From contig JAUNLJ010000003.1 in NCBI GenBank assembly GCA_030532305.1, positions 1 through 64,000 on the forward strand: a DNA stretch of 64,000 nt. The letters are read 5' to 3'. Both the position numbers and the translations under genes were made by a program. Below, piece by piece: positions 8,938-17,301 of this stretch. The stretch comes from Tissierellia bacterium. GTDB taxonomy: Bacteria; Bacillota; Clostridia; Tissierellales; Peptoniphilaceae. Within the stretch, counting starts at the first letter, position 1. The number at the start of each line of letters is the position of its first letter. The notes under the pieces were generated by a model. That model did not search any database. It was not told the origin of the DNA and saw only the letters and a list, made by a program, of their open reading frames with translations.

Positions 8938-8980
8938 GCATGAAAATATATAAAGATACAAACAAAAGAAGATTATTTTG

Positions 8981-8989
8981 TGGTAAGAT
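8981..8989 (+). promoter_or_regulatory. extended -10 promoter of the orphan membrane gene
   Basis: TGG followed by TAAGAT (8984-8989) forms an extended -10 element 50 nt upstream of the chosen start. No good -35 box is visible, which is normal for extended -10 promoters. Confidence 0.45.
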
Positions 8990-9038
8990 AGGATAAAATA
9001 AGGGTTTTCCAGAAACTTTAATGTGGAGGTTCTCAAAG

Positions 9039-10070
9039 ATGGATATAAAAATTAGAAATATCATTATATTTGGGATATTCCTTGTCATCCTACTTGGCCT
9101 AAACTTTACAGGGGCCTTTGGGCAAGGGCTACTTTATTCCCAAGAAAAAAATGAAGCCACCGCCTTTGACGGCCTGGTTTTTGACCAACCGGCCAATGTC
9201 AAGGACTTGCGTATCACCCGGGGAACAGAAGGCGACAAAAGGGGACATGTCATAAAATATGATGTGAGCTTTTCCTATGAGGGAGGTCCTTCCGACCTGC
9301 GGATCCTAAATAGCCCAGTCCGGACCATCTTTTTTCAAGAAGGCGTCCAGCCCAGTTTAAGTAAGGCGACCTTGAAGGGAGACTATGAAGAGATCAATAG
9401 GAGTCTTCAGGAAAACTTAAAGCTAGCCGATCACTACAAGAAACTGGATTCTTTTGGTTTTTTAGCCCAGTCCCAAATCCGGCTTCCCCTAAAAGAAGAA
9501 GTAGGAGACTACACCTTTACTGTCTATACCAAGCCCCGGGACTTTATCTATGGACGGGACAAGAGACTAGCTGAAATAGCCGTCTTTCTAACCAATGCAA
9601 GGGTAGAGAAATTTACTGACGACTTGGGTCTAGACAAGGCCAGTGGCCTAGAAGCCGCCAGCAAGACAGAAAAAATTGCCGGGTCCTATGTCAATTCCTT
9701 GGAACTTATGGATAAGGCCAGCCTCTCTAAAATCAGTACTTGGACCAAGATAGCCCGGGTTCTTTTTATAGGGGGCTTGATTCTTGTCTTAGCCACCATC
9801 TGGCTAAATCAAGTTAAATTAAGGGGCCTAACAAGTCTTGGTTTTGGCCTAGTTCTACTTACCCTATATCCAGCCATAGGCTCTGGCGTAAGCAGCTTGG
9901 GAAGCATGGTCATTATGCCCATTATGGCCTTTATAGGTCATTTGATGGTCCGGCTTTTCCCAAGGAAAAAACTAGCCCTAGAAGGAAAGGACTTCAAGCA
10001 GGCCCTAGCCCTTGGCCTTGTCTTCTTCTTTGTGGCCACTTTTGTCTATATTGTCCCCAGAGGCCTATAG
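9039..10070 (+). CDS. hypothetical membrane protein, 343 aa
   Basis: Not recognised. An N-terminal hydrophobic segment (about 5-26) would act as signal or anchor. A predicted extracytoplasmic, beta-rich region of about 195 residues follows, then at least four hydrophobic segments in the last 110 residues, ending with VFFFVATFVYIVPRGL. The start ATG at 9039 (MDIKIRN) has TGGAGG 10 nt upstream. An in-frame ATG at 9021 lies upstream of that site and would lack one. It is monocistronic, bounded by terminators at 8881 and 10101. No catalytic motif is visible. It may be a surface sensor or envelope protein, but this is speculation. Confidence 0.8.
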   Translation: MDIKIRNIIIFGIFLVILLGLNFTGAFGQGLLYSQEKNEATAFDGLVFDQPANVKDLRITRGTEGDKRGHVIKYDVSFSYEGGPSDLRILNSPVRTIFFQEGVQPSLSKATLKGDYEEINRSLQENLKLADHYKKLDSFGFLAQSQIRLPLKEEVGDYTFTVYTKPRDFIYGRDKRLAEIAVFLTNARVEKFTDDLGLDKASGLEAASKTEKIAGSYVNSLELMDKASLSKISTWTKIARVLFIGGLILVLATIWLNQVKLRGLTSLGFGLVLLTLYPAIGSGVSSLGSMVIMPIMAFIGHLMVRLFPRKKLALEGKDFKQALALGLVFFFVATFVYIVPRGL

Positions 10071-10100
10071 TTAGAAAGGCCTAGAGGAAAAATGAAAATA

Positions 10101-10147
10101 GAGGCTAGTCTAAAGGTCTTAAGGACTCTTTGGACTAGCCTTTTTTA
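10101..10147 (+). terminator. intrinsic terminator after the orphan membrane gene
   Basis: AGGCTAGTC (10102-10110) pairs with GACTAGCCT (10133-10141), extended inward by five more pairs to a 14-bp stem, followed by TTTTTT. Confidence 0.9.
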
Positions 10148-10174
10148 GGGCCTTTTTGGGGAAAACAATTTCTG

Positions 10175-10203
10175 TTGTAATTTTCACCTATCTTCGGTAT
10201 AAT
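10175..10203 (+). promoter_or_regulatory. promoter of bmpA
   Basis: TTGTAA (10175-10180), a 17-nt spacer and TATAAT (10198-10203), 46 nt upstream of the bmpA ATG. The perfect -10 box fits the strong, highly expressed codon pattern of bmpA. No riboswitch fold is apparent in the short leader. Confidence 0.78.
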
Positions 10204-10249
10204 AAGGGTGGAACAAAACTTATAAATTAATTTAGGGGGGAACTAATTA

Positions 10250-11350
10250 ATGAGAAAAAAAGCACTACTTGTAGCTATGATCATGCTATTAGTTGTCGTT
10301 TTAGGCGCCTGTGGTGGGGGCAATGCACCTGCCAACAATGCAGAAGCCAACAACACAGAAGCAACTAATAACGAAGCTGCTGGTACAGAAACTGAAGCAA
10401 GTGATTTAAAAGTTGGTTTTGTAACAGACGAAGGGGGTATTAACGACCAATCCTTCAACCAAGGTGTTTGGGAAGGTCTACAAAAGGCCAAGGAAGACTT
10501 TGGCATTGAAATTACTTACCAAGAAAGTAATGACGCCAACGACTATGCACCCAACATTGAAACCCTAATTGATGAAGACTGCGACCTTATTCTTGCCGCC
10601 GGCTTCAACCTTGGGGACGTCTTCTTAGAAGCTGCAGAAATGAACCCAGATAGACTTTTTGCTATCGTTGACGTGGCCTATGAAGAAGCACCTGAAAACC
10701 TAGTAGGACTTAACTTTAAGGCCCAAGAACCTTCTTTCCTAGTGGGTTACATTGCAGGTCTTATGACTGAAGAAGACCATGTAGGTTTTGTAGGGGGCCA
10801 AGAAAGCACCCTCATTATCGACTTTGAATCTGGATTCATTGGTGGGGTTAACTATGCTGCCAAAGAACTAGACAAAGAGATTGAAACAACTGTTCAATAT
10901 GTCGGTAACTTTACAGATGCTGCTAAGGGTAAGAGTATTGCTACAAACATGTACCAACAAGGTGCAGACATTGTCTTCCACGCCTCTGGTGGAGCTGGTG
11001 ACGGCGTTATCAAGGCAGCTGAAGAAAATGACAAGTGGGCTATTGGGGTTGACCGTGACCAAAACGACATGGCTCCCGATAATGTCCTAACTTCTGCTAT
11101 GAAACGGGCTGATGTAGCTGTTTACAACGTCATTAACGACTATGTTACCACTGGCGAATTCCCAGGCGGAACCAACATTATCAATGGCCTTGCTGATGGC
11201 GAAACCGTTGGTATTGCACCTACTTCTGATAAGAATGTACCACCTGAAATCCTTGAAAAAGTAGATGGTATTATTCAACAAATCATTGATGGGGAAATTG
11301 AAGTTCCATCTACAAGAGAAGAAGTAGAAGCAGCTAAGGCTGCCCAATAA
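10250..11350 (+). CDS. bmpA: BMP-family nucleoside-binding lipoprotein
   Basis: Substrate-binding protein of an ABC nucleoside importer (BMP/PnrA/TmpC family). The signal peptide ends in lipobox LGAC with cysteine at about residue 21. An Asn/Ala/Glu-rich tether follows to about residue 50. The mature domain starts KVGFVTDEGGINDQSFNQG, the family's nucleoside-contacting segment, and includes GEFPGGTNIINGLADGETVGIAP near the end. Codons are biased toward GAA, GTT, GGT and AAC, unlike most neighbours, indicating high expression. It sits upstream of the matching ATPase and two permeases, separated by a terminator that probably lets bmpA be made in excess. Confidence 0.93.
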   Translation: MRKKALLVAMIMLLVVVLGACGGGNAPANNAEANNTEATNNEAAGTETEASDLKVGFVTDEGGINDQSFNQGVWEGLQKAKEDFGIEITYQESNDANDYAPNIETLIDEDCDLILAAGFNLGDVFLEAAEMNPDRLFAIVDVAYEEAPENLVGLNFKAQEPSFLVGYIAGLMTEEDHVGFVGGQESTLIIDFESGFIGGVNYAAKELDKEIETTVQYVGNFTDAAKGKSIATNMYQQGADIVFHASGGAGDGVIKAAEENDKWAIGVDRDQNDMAPDNVLTSAMKRADVAVYNVINDYVTTGEFPGGTNIINGLADGETVGIAPTSDKNVPPEILEKVDGIIQQIIDGEIEVPSTREEVEAAKAAQ

Positions 11351-11363
11351 GATAAGTTTTATG

Positions 11364-11403
11364 AAAGAGTGGGAGGGGAGTAACTTCTTCTCCCACTCTT
11401 TTT
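11364..11403 (+). terminator. intrinsic (partial) terminator between bmpA and nupA
   Basis: A perfect 12-bp stem AAAGAGTGGGAG (11364-11375) with CTCCCACTCTTT (11390-11401), followed by a short T run. It lies inside the importer gene set and probably lowers downstream expression relative to the binding protein. Confidence 0.85.
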
Positions 11404-11437
11404 GTATATAGGCATTCAAAAACCATGAAATTTGGGA

Positions 11438-11443
11438 TATAAT
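11438..11443 (+). promoter_or_regulatory. -10 box of a second promoter for nupABC
   Basis: TATAAT at 11438-11443, 27 nt before the nupA start. No convincing -35 element is visible upstream. It would give the ATPase and permeases their own transcription start after the bmpA terminator. Confidence 0.5.
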
Positions 11444-11469
11444 AGTCTGTAATTAGGGAGGAGTGTTTC

Positions 11470-12999
11470 ATGGTGGAAGAAAAACGTCCCTTGGCTGTGG
11501 ACATGAGAAAAATCACAAAAAAATTTGGTGATTTTACAGCCAATGACCAGATAGACTTACAAGTAGAAAAAGGAGAGATCCATGCCCTCTTAGGAGAAAA
11601 TGGGGCCGGTAAATCAACCTTGATGAATGTCCTTTATGGCCTATACAAGCCCACTTCTGGCCAGGTCTTAATTAACGGAGAGACCGCTGAATTTACAAGT
11701 CCCAGGGATGCCATTGCTAAAGGACTAGGCATGGTTCACCAGCATTTTATGCTCATTAACCCCTTTACGGTTATGGAAAATATTATTTTAGGGGAGGAGC
11801 CGGTTAAGGGCCTCTTTTTAGACCTTAACCAGGCTAAAAAGGAGGCCCTGGCCCTGTCTGACCAATATGGGCTAAGGGTGGATGTAGAAGCCAAGATAGA
11901 GGATATTTCAGTTGGTATGCAGCAGAGGGTAGAGATCCTAAAGGCCCTTTATAGGAAGGCCGAGATCTTAATTTTAGACGAGCCCACGGCTGTTTTGACC
12001 CCCCAAGAAATAGAAGAGATTATTGAGATCCTAAGGAACCTAGCTAGCCAGGGAAAAACCATTATTATCATTACCCACAAGCTAGACGAGGTCAAGGCCC
12101 TAGCTGACCGGTGCACCATTATTAGGAATGGTCAAAAGATCCAAACGGTGGATACCGACCAGGTGACAGAGGCAGACCTAGCGGAGATGATGGTGGGCCG
12201 GTCTGTAAAATTCCAGGTGGACCGAGACCAACAGGAGCCTGGAGAGGAGATCCTCCATATTGAGAACCTCCATGTGAAGGATGTCCGGGGACTAGATGCT
12301 GTTGACGGCTTAAATCTTAGCCTCCATAAGGGCGAGATCCTGGGAATTGCTGGGGTGGATGGCAATGGTCAGTCAGAACTCATTGAGGCCCTAACGGGTC
12401 TAAGGGAGGTGGCCTCTGGCCAAATCCTCTTGCAGGGGACAGACATTAGCAAGTCCACCCCCAAAAAAATCCGGCAACTGGGCCTGAAGAATATTCCTGC
12501 AGACCGGAACCGGCGGGGCTTGGTTGGTGAATTTACTATAGCAGAAAATCTTATTTTGGAATTATATGACCAAGCGCCCTATGCTAAGGGGGGGCTCTTA
12601 CAAAAATCCCCCATCTTAAGCCATGCAGAAGACCTTATGGAAAAATACGACATCCGGCCCAGACGGCCTGAGTATTTTGCCCGGTCCCTTTCTGGTGGGA
12701 ACCAACAAAAGGTCATCCTAGCCAGGGAAATTGATGCCGACCCAGAAGTTTTAATTGCGGCCCAACCCACCCGGGGTTTGGACGTAGGGGCCATTGAATA
12801 TATTCACAGTTTCCTAGTGGAGCAAAGAAACAAGGGACGGGCCATCCTTTTGATTAGTTTTGAGCTAGATGAGATCATGAGCCTGTCTGACCGGGTGGCT
12901 GTTATCTTTGAGGGGAATATTACGGCTGAATTTAAGGCCAGTGAATTTGACGAAAAAACCCTAGGTTACCATATGGCAGGGGGAGGAAAGAATGCATAA
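11470..12999 (+). CDS. nupA: nucleoside ABC transporter ATPase, two-domain
   Basis: Fused double ABC ATPase (509 aa) of the BMP/Nup importer class, related to RbsA. The first half has Walker A GENGAGKSTL, signature VGMQQRVEILKAL and LILDEPTAVLTPQE. The second half has the degenerate Walker A GVDGNGQSEL, signature LSGGNQQKVILAREI and VLIAAQPTRGLDVGA in the Walker B position. That asymmetry is normal for the family, where only one site is fully competent. RBS GGGAGGAG precedes the ATG at 11470. It overlaps the next permease gene by 8 nt. Confidence 0.93.
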   Translation: MVEEKRPLAVDMRKITKKFGDFTANDQIDLQVEKGEIHALLGENGAGKSTLMNVLYGLYKPTSGQVLINGETAEFTSPRDAIAKGLGMVHQHFMLINPFTVMENIILGEEPVKGLFLDLNQAKKEALALSDQYGLRVDVEAKIEDISVGMQQRVEILKALYRKAEILILDEPTAVLTPQEIEEIIEILRNLASQGKTIIIITHKLDEVKALADRCTIIRNGQKIQTVDTDQVTEADLAEMMVGRSVKFQVDRDQQEPGEEILHIENLHVKDVRGLDAVDGLNLSLHKGEILGIAGVDGNGQSELIEALTGLREVASGQILLQGTDISKSTPKKIRQLGLKNIPADRNRRGLVGEFTIAENLILELYDQAPYAKGGLLQKSPILSHAEDLMEKYDIRPRRPEYFARSLSGGNQQKVILAREIDADPEVLIAAQPTRGLDVGAIEYIHSFLVEQRNKGRAILLISFELDEIMSLSDRVAVIFEGNITAEFKASEFDEKTLGYHMAGGGKNA

Positions 13000-14104
13000 A
13001 AATAAATTATACTATACCCTGATGTCCGTCTTCCTAGGCATTGTAGTAGGGGCCATCTTTTTGCTGGTCCTGGGCTTTAATCCTTTGGAGGCCTATAAGA
13101 CCTTGATTTTAGGTGCCCTAGGCCGACCCAAATATATATCTTGGACCATTGTGGAGGCGGTGCCCATTATCCTTACGGGGATTGCTGTGGCCTTTGCCTT
13201 CCAAACAGGGGTCTTTAATATTGGGGCCGAAGGCCAATATATTGTGGGGTCTTTGGGGGCCACTATGGCGGCTGTCGCCCTAGACCTTCCTCCTATTATC
13301 CATCCCATCGTCAGCCTCTTGGCAGGCGCTGCCATGGGGGCCCTATGGGGAGGCCTGGTGGGATTCTTTAAGGCTAAAAGAGGGGTCAACGAAGTTATTT
13401 CTTCCATCATGTTAAACTGGATTGGTTTTTACCTAAGCAATTATATGTTGACCTTTGCCTTTTTAAGAAAGCCTGACAGTAACTATTCCTATGATATAGC
13501 CGATACAGCCAGTATCCGGATTTTAGACCAATGGAAACGGTCTGAAGAGGGCCTCGCCTTCTTAAAGGACAACCCCCTTTTAAGGGATGTCTTAAATCCA
13601 CCCCTTCACTGGGGGATCCTCCTGGCCATTCTCATAGCCCTTCTAGCTGTCTTTATCCTAAAGAAGACCAGCCTGGGCTACCAGCTTAAGGCCGTAGGTT
13701 TTAATAGGGATGCCGCGGAATATGGTGGGATTGATATTTCCAAAAATATTATCCTAGCCATGGCCATCTCTGGAGGGATTGCTGGCCTAGCCGGGGCTGT
13801 CCAAGTCCTAGGCGTGTCCCAACGAATAGGTATTTTAGCTGCCCAGCAGGGTTATGGCTTTAATGGGATTGCCGTGGCCCTTATAGCAGGCAACTCACCC
13901 CTAGCGGCTATTCCTGCCGGTCTTCTTTTTGCCACCTTGACCTATGGGGGAGGCAAGCTTAACTCTAGGATGGATCTACCTTCAGAAATTATCTCCATCC
14001 TCATTGGCCTCATTGTCCTCTTTGTGGCCATGCCTAAACTTATGGACATGATTAAGCACTTTTTTGCCAAGAGAAAAGGAGAAGGGGGAGAAAATAATGG
14101 ATAA
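12992..14104 (+). CDS. nupB: nucleoside ABC transporter permease 1
   Basis: Integral membrane permease of the BPD_transp_2 type, 370 aa, with about eight to ten hydrophobic segments starting at residues 8-30. Family motifs are GVFNIGAEGQYIVGSLGA near the first third and GYGFNGIAVALIAGNSPLAAIPAGLLFATLTYGG near the C terminus. It probably pairs with the downstream permease to form the channel for purine and pyrimidine nucleosides. The ATG lies inside the end of nupA (8-nt overlap), with GGGGGAGGAAAG upstream. Confidence 0.92.
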   Translation: MHKNKLYYTLMSVFLGIVVGAIFLLVLGFNPLEAYKTLILGALGRPKYISWTIVEAVPIILTGIAVAFAFQTGVFNIGAEGQYIVGSLGATMAAVALDLPPIIHPIVSLLAGAAMGALWGGLVGFFKAKRGVNEVISSIMLNWIGFYLSNYMLTFAFLRKPDSNYSYDIADTASIRILDQWKRSEEGLAFLKDNPLLRDVLNPPLHWGILLAILIALLAVFILKKTSLGYQLKAVGFNRDAAEYGGIDISKNIILAMAISGGIAGLAGAVQVLGVSQRIGILAAQQGYGFNGIAVALIAGNSPLAAIPAGLLFATLTYGGGKLNSRMDLPSEIISILIGLIVLFVAMPKLMDMIKHFFAKRKGEGGENNG

Positions 14105-15035
14105 TATTTTATTTAATATAGCAAGTATTATAGGGATTACCCTACTTTATTCAGCACCCCTTATCTTTACAGCTATGGGGGGCGTCATTAGTGAAAACTC
14201 AGGTGTTGTTAATATCGGTCTTGAAGGGATGATGACCATTGGGGCCCTAGTGGGGGCCACGGTGGGTTATTATTTGGGCAATCCCTGGATCGCCTTTTTG
14301 TGTGGGGGCCTAGGCGGCATGGCCCTGGCTCTTTTCCACGCCATAGCCACCATCCACTTTGGGGCAGACCATGTGATTAGTGGGACGGCCATCAACTTAA
14401 TTGGCCCTGGCCTAGCCATCTTTATGTCCCGGATGTTTTTTGACGGGATAGCCATGACCAAGCCCATTCCCTTTGAAAACACCCTTCCCCGCCTCTTTAA
14501 GAACACCTTTAGCCATGGAAGTATCGCCAATATTATTTTGACCCAATATGTGACCGTCTACCTCTCCTTTATCCTGGTCCTTTTAGTCTATATCTGGCTT
14601 TATAAGACCCGGCTAGGCCTAAGGCTTAGGTCCGTAGGGGAGCATCCCCAGGCAGCAGAAACCTTGGGGATCGATGTCTACAAGTTTAAGTATATAGGGG
14701 TTCTTTGTTCTGGCTTTTTAGCAGGCCTAGGTGGAGCCAGCCTAAGTTTGGCTGTGGTGGCCAACTTTAGGGAGACCCTTGTATCTGGCCAGGGCTATAT
14801 TGCCCTAGCGGCGGTTATTTTTGGTGGCTGGAAGCCCCATACCACCCTTTTGGCCTGCCTCCTCTTTGGGGCGGCCCAGGGCCTAGTTATCTTCCTAGGT
14901 TCTACCAGCCTTAGCATTGCTTCTGACCTTTTAAATATGCTCCCCTATATTATTACCATCGTCAGTATGGTCCTATTTGTGGGAGAAGCCAGGGGTCCCA
15001 GTGCCAATGGCCAGGTCTATGAAAGAAATAAATAA
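14097..15035 (+). CDS. nupC: nucleoside ABC transporter permease 2
   Basis: Second BPD_transp_2 permease, 312 aa. Hallmarks are GGVISENSGVVNIGLEGMM (close to the N terminus) and GQGYIALAAVIFGGWKP. I start it at ATG 14097 (MDNILFNIAS), which has AAGGGGGAG upstream and overlaps nupB by 8 nt. The longer reading from 14064 adds a charged stretch with no ribosome site. End of the operon, followed by a terminator at 15090. Confidence 0.92.
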   Translation: MDNILFNIASIIGITLLYSAPLIFTAMGGVISENSGVVNIGLEGMMTIGALVGATVGYYLGNPWIAFLCGGLGGMALALFHAIATIHFGADHVISGTAINLIGPGLAIFMSRMFFDGIAMTKPIPFENTLPRLFKNTFSHGSIANIILTQYVTVYLSFILVLLVYIWLYKTRLGLRLRSVGEHPQAAETLGIDVYKFKYIGVLCSGFLAGLGGASLSLAVVANFRETLVSGQGYIALAAVIFGGWKPHTTLLACLLFGAAQGLVIFLGSTSLSIASDLLNMLPYIITIVSMVLFVGEARGPSANGQVYERNK

Positions 15036-15087
15036 GTCGTCATAAAAAAGGTCTGGTCCTAGAGATTGGGTCTTAAGTTAAGACAAA

Positions 15088-15131
15088 TAAAAAAGCTGCC
15101 GGAGACAAGCTAGTTCTCCAGCAGCTTTTTT
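15088..15131 (+). terminator. intrinsic terminator of the nup operon
   Basis: AAAAAGCTGC (15090-15099) pairs with GCAGCTTTTT (15121-15130), continued inward after one C/A mismatch by GGAGA/TCTCC. The outer A/T pairs provide T tracts on either strand. Confidence 0.9.
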
Positions 15132-15171
15132 ATAGGAGAGGACCTAGGGCAAAGACCTAGGATTTTAGACT

Positions 15172-15212
15172 AAAAAAGGGAAGATAAGCCCCCTGGGGGC
15201 TTTGCCTTCCCT
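15172..15212 (-). terminator. intrinsic terminator of murC
   Basis: Read on the minus strand, GGGAAG ... AGCCCCC / GGGGGCT ... CTTCCC folds into a two-part stem followed by TTTTTTAG. It lies 30 nt past the murC stop codon and faces the nupC terminator, so the two convergent units are well insulated. Confidence 0.85.
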
Positions 15213-15241
15213 CTTTCCCTTAAAGAAAGAAATAAAGGGCT

Positions 15242-16624
15242 TTAAGAGCCAATAAAAGCCTCGCCAACCTCATAAATGTCCCCAGCCCCTATGGTGACCA
15301 AGAGGTCTCCCGGTTCAAGTACTTCCTTGAGATAGGCCAGGACCTGGTCCTTAGAGGAAATATAGGAGGCGGCGTCTCCCTGGTCTTTGATGGCTTCCAC
15401 CAGGGTCCTAGAGTGGATGTCCCCATAGTCCTTTTCCCTAGCAGCATAGATGTCGGTAATAATAATTTGGTCGGCGCCACTAAAGGCCTTAGAAAAACTA
15501 TCTAGGAGCAGACGGGTCCGGGTAAAGGTGTGGGGTTGGAAGATACAGATAAGACGATTTTTTACAATGGGCCTTAGGGCCTTTAGGGTGGAGGTGATTT
15601 CTGTAGGATGGTGGGCATAGTCGTCAAAAACCACCACCTGGTCCTTTTCCCCCTTGTATTCTAAACGGCGGTGGACCCCTGTGTAGTCCTTGACCCCCTG
15701 GATACAGTCTTCAAGGGCAAGCCCATTAATATGGCAGGCGGCAATGGCAGCCAGGGAATTATTAACATTGTGCAGACCCATGACTTGGAGCTGGACAGAG
15801 CCCTCTTTTTTCCCATGGATGTAAAGGTCGTAGCTGGGCCGGCCGCCAGACTGAATCTGGATGTTTTTGGCCTGGTAGTCGGCCTCCTTTTGAGAGGACA
15901 GGCTAATGCACTTGGCCTGGCTGGCCTGGGTGACATCCTGAGCATGGGGGTCGTCTACATTAATGATTAAAAAGTCTTCAGGGCCCAGGTGGGAGGCATA
16001 GCCCTTAAAGGTTTCGATAATGTGCTGGATATTGTCAAAGTAGTCTAAGTGATCTTCATCAATATTTAAGACAATGGCAGTGGTGGGAAAGTACTTTAAA
16101 ATATTGGCCCGGTACTCACAGGCTTCTGTCAAGAAAAAGGCCTCATCCCCAATTTTAGCATTGCCCTTAATAACATCGGAATCGCCCCCCAAAAGGATGG
16201 TGGGGTTAAAGGTTTGGTCCTTTAGGATAGCCGTAATCATGGACGTGGTGGTGGTTTTGCCGTGGGTTCCCGATACGGCAATGGAGATGTCATAGTTTTT
16301 CATGACCGCCCCTAAAAAGGAGGCCCGGTCAACCACATCTATTTTTTGTTTTATGGCATAACTAAGCTCCTGGTTATCTAGACTGACAGCATCTGTATAG
16401 ATAACCAGGTCACTGCCTTCAATTTGGCTAGGGTGGTGGCCCTTAAAGACCTCTATGCCTAAACTAGCCAGGTGCTGGGTCCGTTTATTTGCAGCCTGGT
16501 CAGACCCACTGACCCTGTAGCCGTATTTAAGCACTAACTCGGCCAGGGCAGACATGCTAATGCCCCCTATGCCGATAAAATGTATATGTGAATATTTTTT
16601 TTCATTTAATCTAAATTCAAACAA
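15242..16624 (-). CDS. murC: UDP-N-acetylmuramate--L-alanine ligase MurC
   Basis: Cytoplasmic ligase adding L-alanine to UDP-MurNAc in peptidoglycan synthesis. Domain 1 starts with the glycine-rich IGIGGISMSALAEL (17-30). The ATP-binding loop SGTHGKTTTT is at about 118-127. The central domain has LLGGDS and EACEYR, and the C-terminal domain has FDDYAHHPTEI and FQPHTFTRTR. Length 460 aa is standard. The gene stands alone, divergent from spoVG. Confidence 0.96.
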   Translation of the reverse strand: MFEFRLNEKKYSHIHFIGIGGISMSALAELVLKYGYRVSGSDQAANKRTQHLASLGIEVFKGHHPSQIEGSDLVIYTDAVSLDNQELSYAIKQKIDVVDRASFLGAVMKNYDISIAVSGTHGKTTTTSMITAILKDQTFNPTILLGGDSDVIKGNAKIGDEAFFLTEACEYRANILKYFPTTAIVLNIDEDHLDYFDNIQHIIETFKGYASHLGPEDFLIINVDDPHAQDVTQASQAKCISLSSQKEADYQAKNIQIQSGGRPSYDLYIHGKKEGSVQLQVMGLHNVNNSLAAIAACHINGLALEDCIQGVKDYTGVHRRLEYKGEKDQVVVFDDYAHHPTEITSTLKALRPIVKNRLICIFQPHTFTRTRLLLDSFSKAFSGADQIIITDIYAAREKDYGDIHSRTLVEAIKDQGDAASYISSKDQVLAYLKEVLEPGDLLVTIGAGDIYEVGEAFIGS

Positions 16625-16647
16625 AACAACTTCCTCCTATAGCTTTC

Positions 16648-16653
16648 ATTATA
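16648..16653 (-). promoter_or_regulatory. -10 box of murC
   Basis: On the minus strand TATAAT is preceded by GTGG, giving an extended -10-like element about 24 nt upstream of the murC ATG. AGGAGGAAG between them serves as ribosome site. The -35 region is weak. Confidence 0.55.
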
Positions 16654-16731
16654 CCACAGTTTACTTGACCATAATAAAAATCCCCTTTTTTATCCCGTAA
16701 TTTTACAAAACTTTGACAAGATGAACCAATA

Positions 16732-16795
16732 CATGAAAGAAATTTCATGAATTTAGTCAGAAAATGCTGAATTTTATGACAGTTTCATGTATAAT
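16732..16795 (+). promoter_or_regulatory. spoVG promoter region with TTTCATG repeats
   Basis: TATAAT at 16790-16795 lies 25 nt upstream of the spoVG start. Just before it, TTTCATG (16783-16789) repeats one arm of a perfect inverted repeat CATGAAA-GAAA-TTTCATG at 16732-16749. The arrangement looks like an operator, but no regulator is known here. I could not fit a sigma-H promoter, which controls spoVG in Bacillus. Confidence 0.4.
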
Positions 16796-16819
16796 ACAAA
16801 AAAACAAGGTGGTGAGAAA

Positions 16820-17134
16820 GTGAAGATAACAGATATAAAAATACGGAGGGTCAATCCCTCTGCCAAGATGAAGGCCATTATTTCAGTGACCTTCGATGAC
16901 GCCATTGTCATCCACGACATAAAGATCATAGACAACCAGGGCAGCCTTTTTTTGGCCATGCCCAGCCAACGCCTTAAGAATGGAGAGTTTAGAGATATAG
17001 CCCATCCCATTAATTCAGAGGCCAGAGAAAAACTAGAGAGAGCCATTTTCCAGGAGTACCATAATTTTCTTGCTAAGATGCAAGTAGAAGAGTTTAAGGA
17101 GCCAGAAGTTCCAGCTGCTGGCTTGGACTCATAG
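16820..17134 (+). CDS. spoVG: SpoVG family RNA/DNA-binding regulator
   Basis: Small conserved regulator, 104 aa. The family hallmark runs from VKITDIKIRRV through a middle segment GSLFLAMPSQRLKNGEFRDIAHPI to an acidic, variable tail. SpoVG proteins bind nucleic acid and influence septation, capsule and virulence genes in Firmicutes; presence does not prove sporulation. I chose the GTG at 16820, preceded by AAGGTGGTG; the ATG at 16787 lies inside the promoter. Followed by a terminator at 17176. Confidence 0.93.
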   Translation: MKITDIKIRRVNPSAKMKAIISVTFDDAIVIHDIKIIDNQGSLFLAMPSQRLKNGEFRDIAHPINSEAREKLERAIFQEYHNFLAKMQVEEFKEPEVPAAGLDS

Positions 17135-17175
17135 GAAACCCCTTCTTTTACATGCAATTATTTTTATTATTTTTG

Positions 17176-17208
17176 AAATAGCACAGACCTTGGTTTTGTG
17201 CTATTTTT
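17176..17208 (+). terminator. intrinsic terminator of spoVG
   Basis: AAATAGCACA (17176-17185) pairs with TGTGCTATTT (17197-17206) around an 11-nt loop and runs into TTTTT. It lies 41 nt after the spoVG stop. Confidence 0.8.
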
Positions 17209-17247
17209 AATGGACTTTTTTATTGGCTATAACTATTGAGATTAGCG

Positions 17248-17256
17248 TGTTATAAT
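17248..17256 (+). promoter_or_regulatory. extended -10 promoter of pepP-uvrC-hprK
   Basis: TGT followed by TATAAT (17251-17256) is a perfect extended -10 element 46 nt upstream of the pepP ATG. No -35 box at proper spacing is visible. Confidence 0.65.
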
Positions 17257-17301
17257 AGGTATGTAGGCGATTTTTTAAGAGTATTTTATCGGAGTGATCA
17301 A

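Noticed and set aside
10204..10249. Purine riboswitch in the bmpA leader
   Set aside because: The leader is too short and no purine-aptamer core is visible.
11470..12999. Degenerate second Walker A in the nucleoside importer ATPase as a defect
   Set aside because: The GNGQS variant is normal for the second half of this ATPase family.
15671..15970. Plus-strand frame inside murC
   Set aside because: Antisense to the conserved MurC central domain; no ribosome site.
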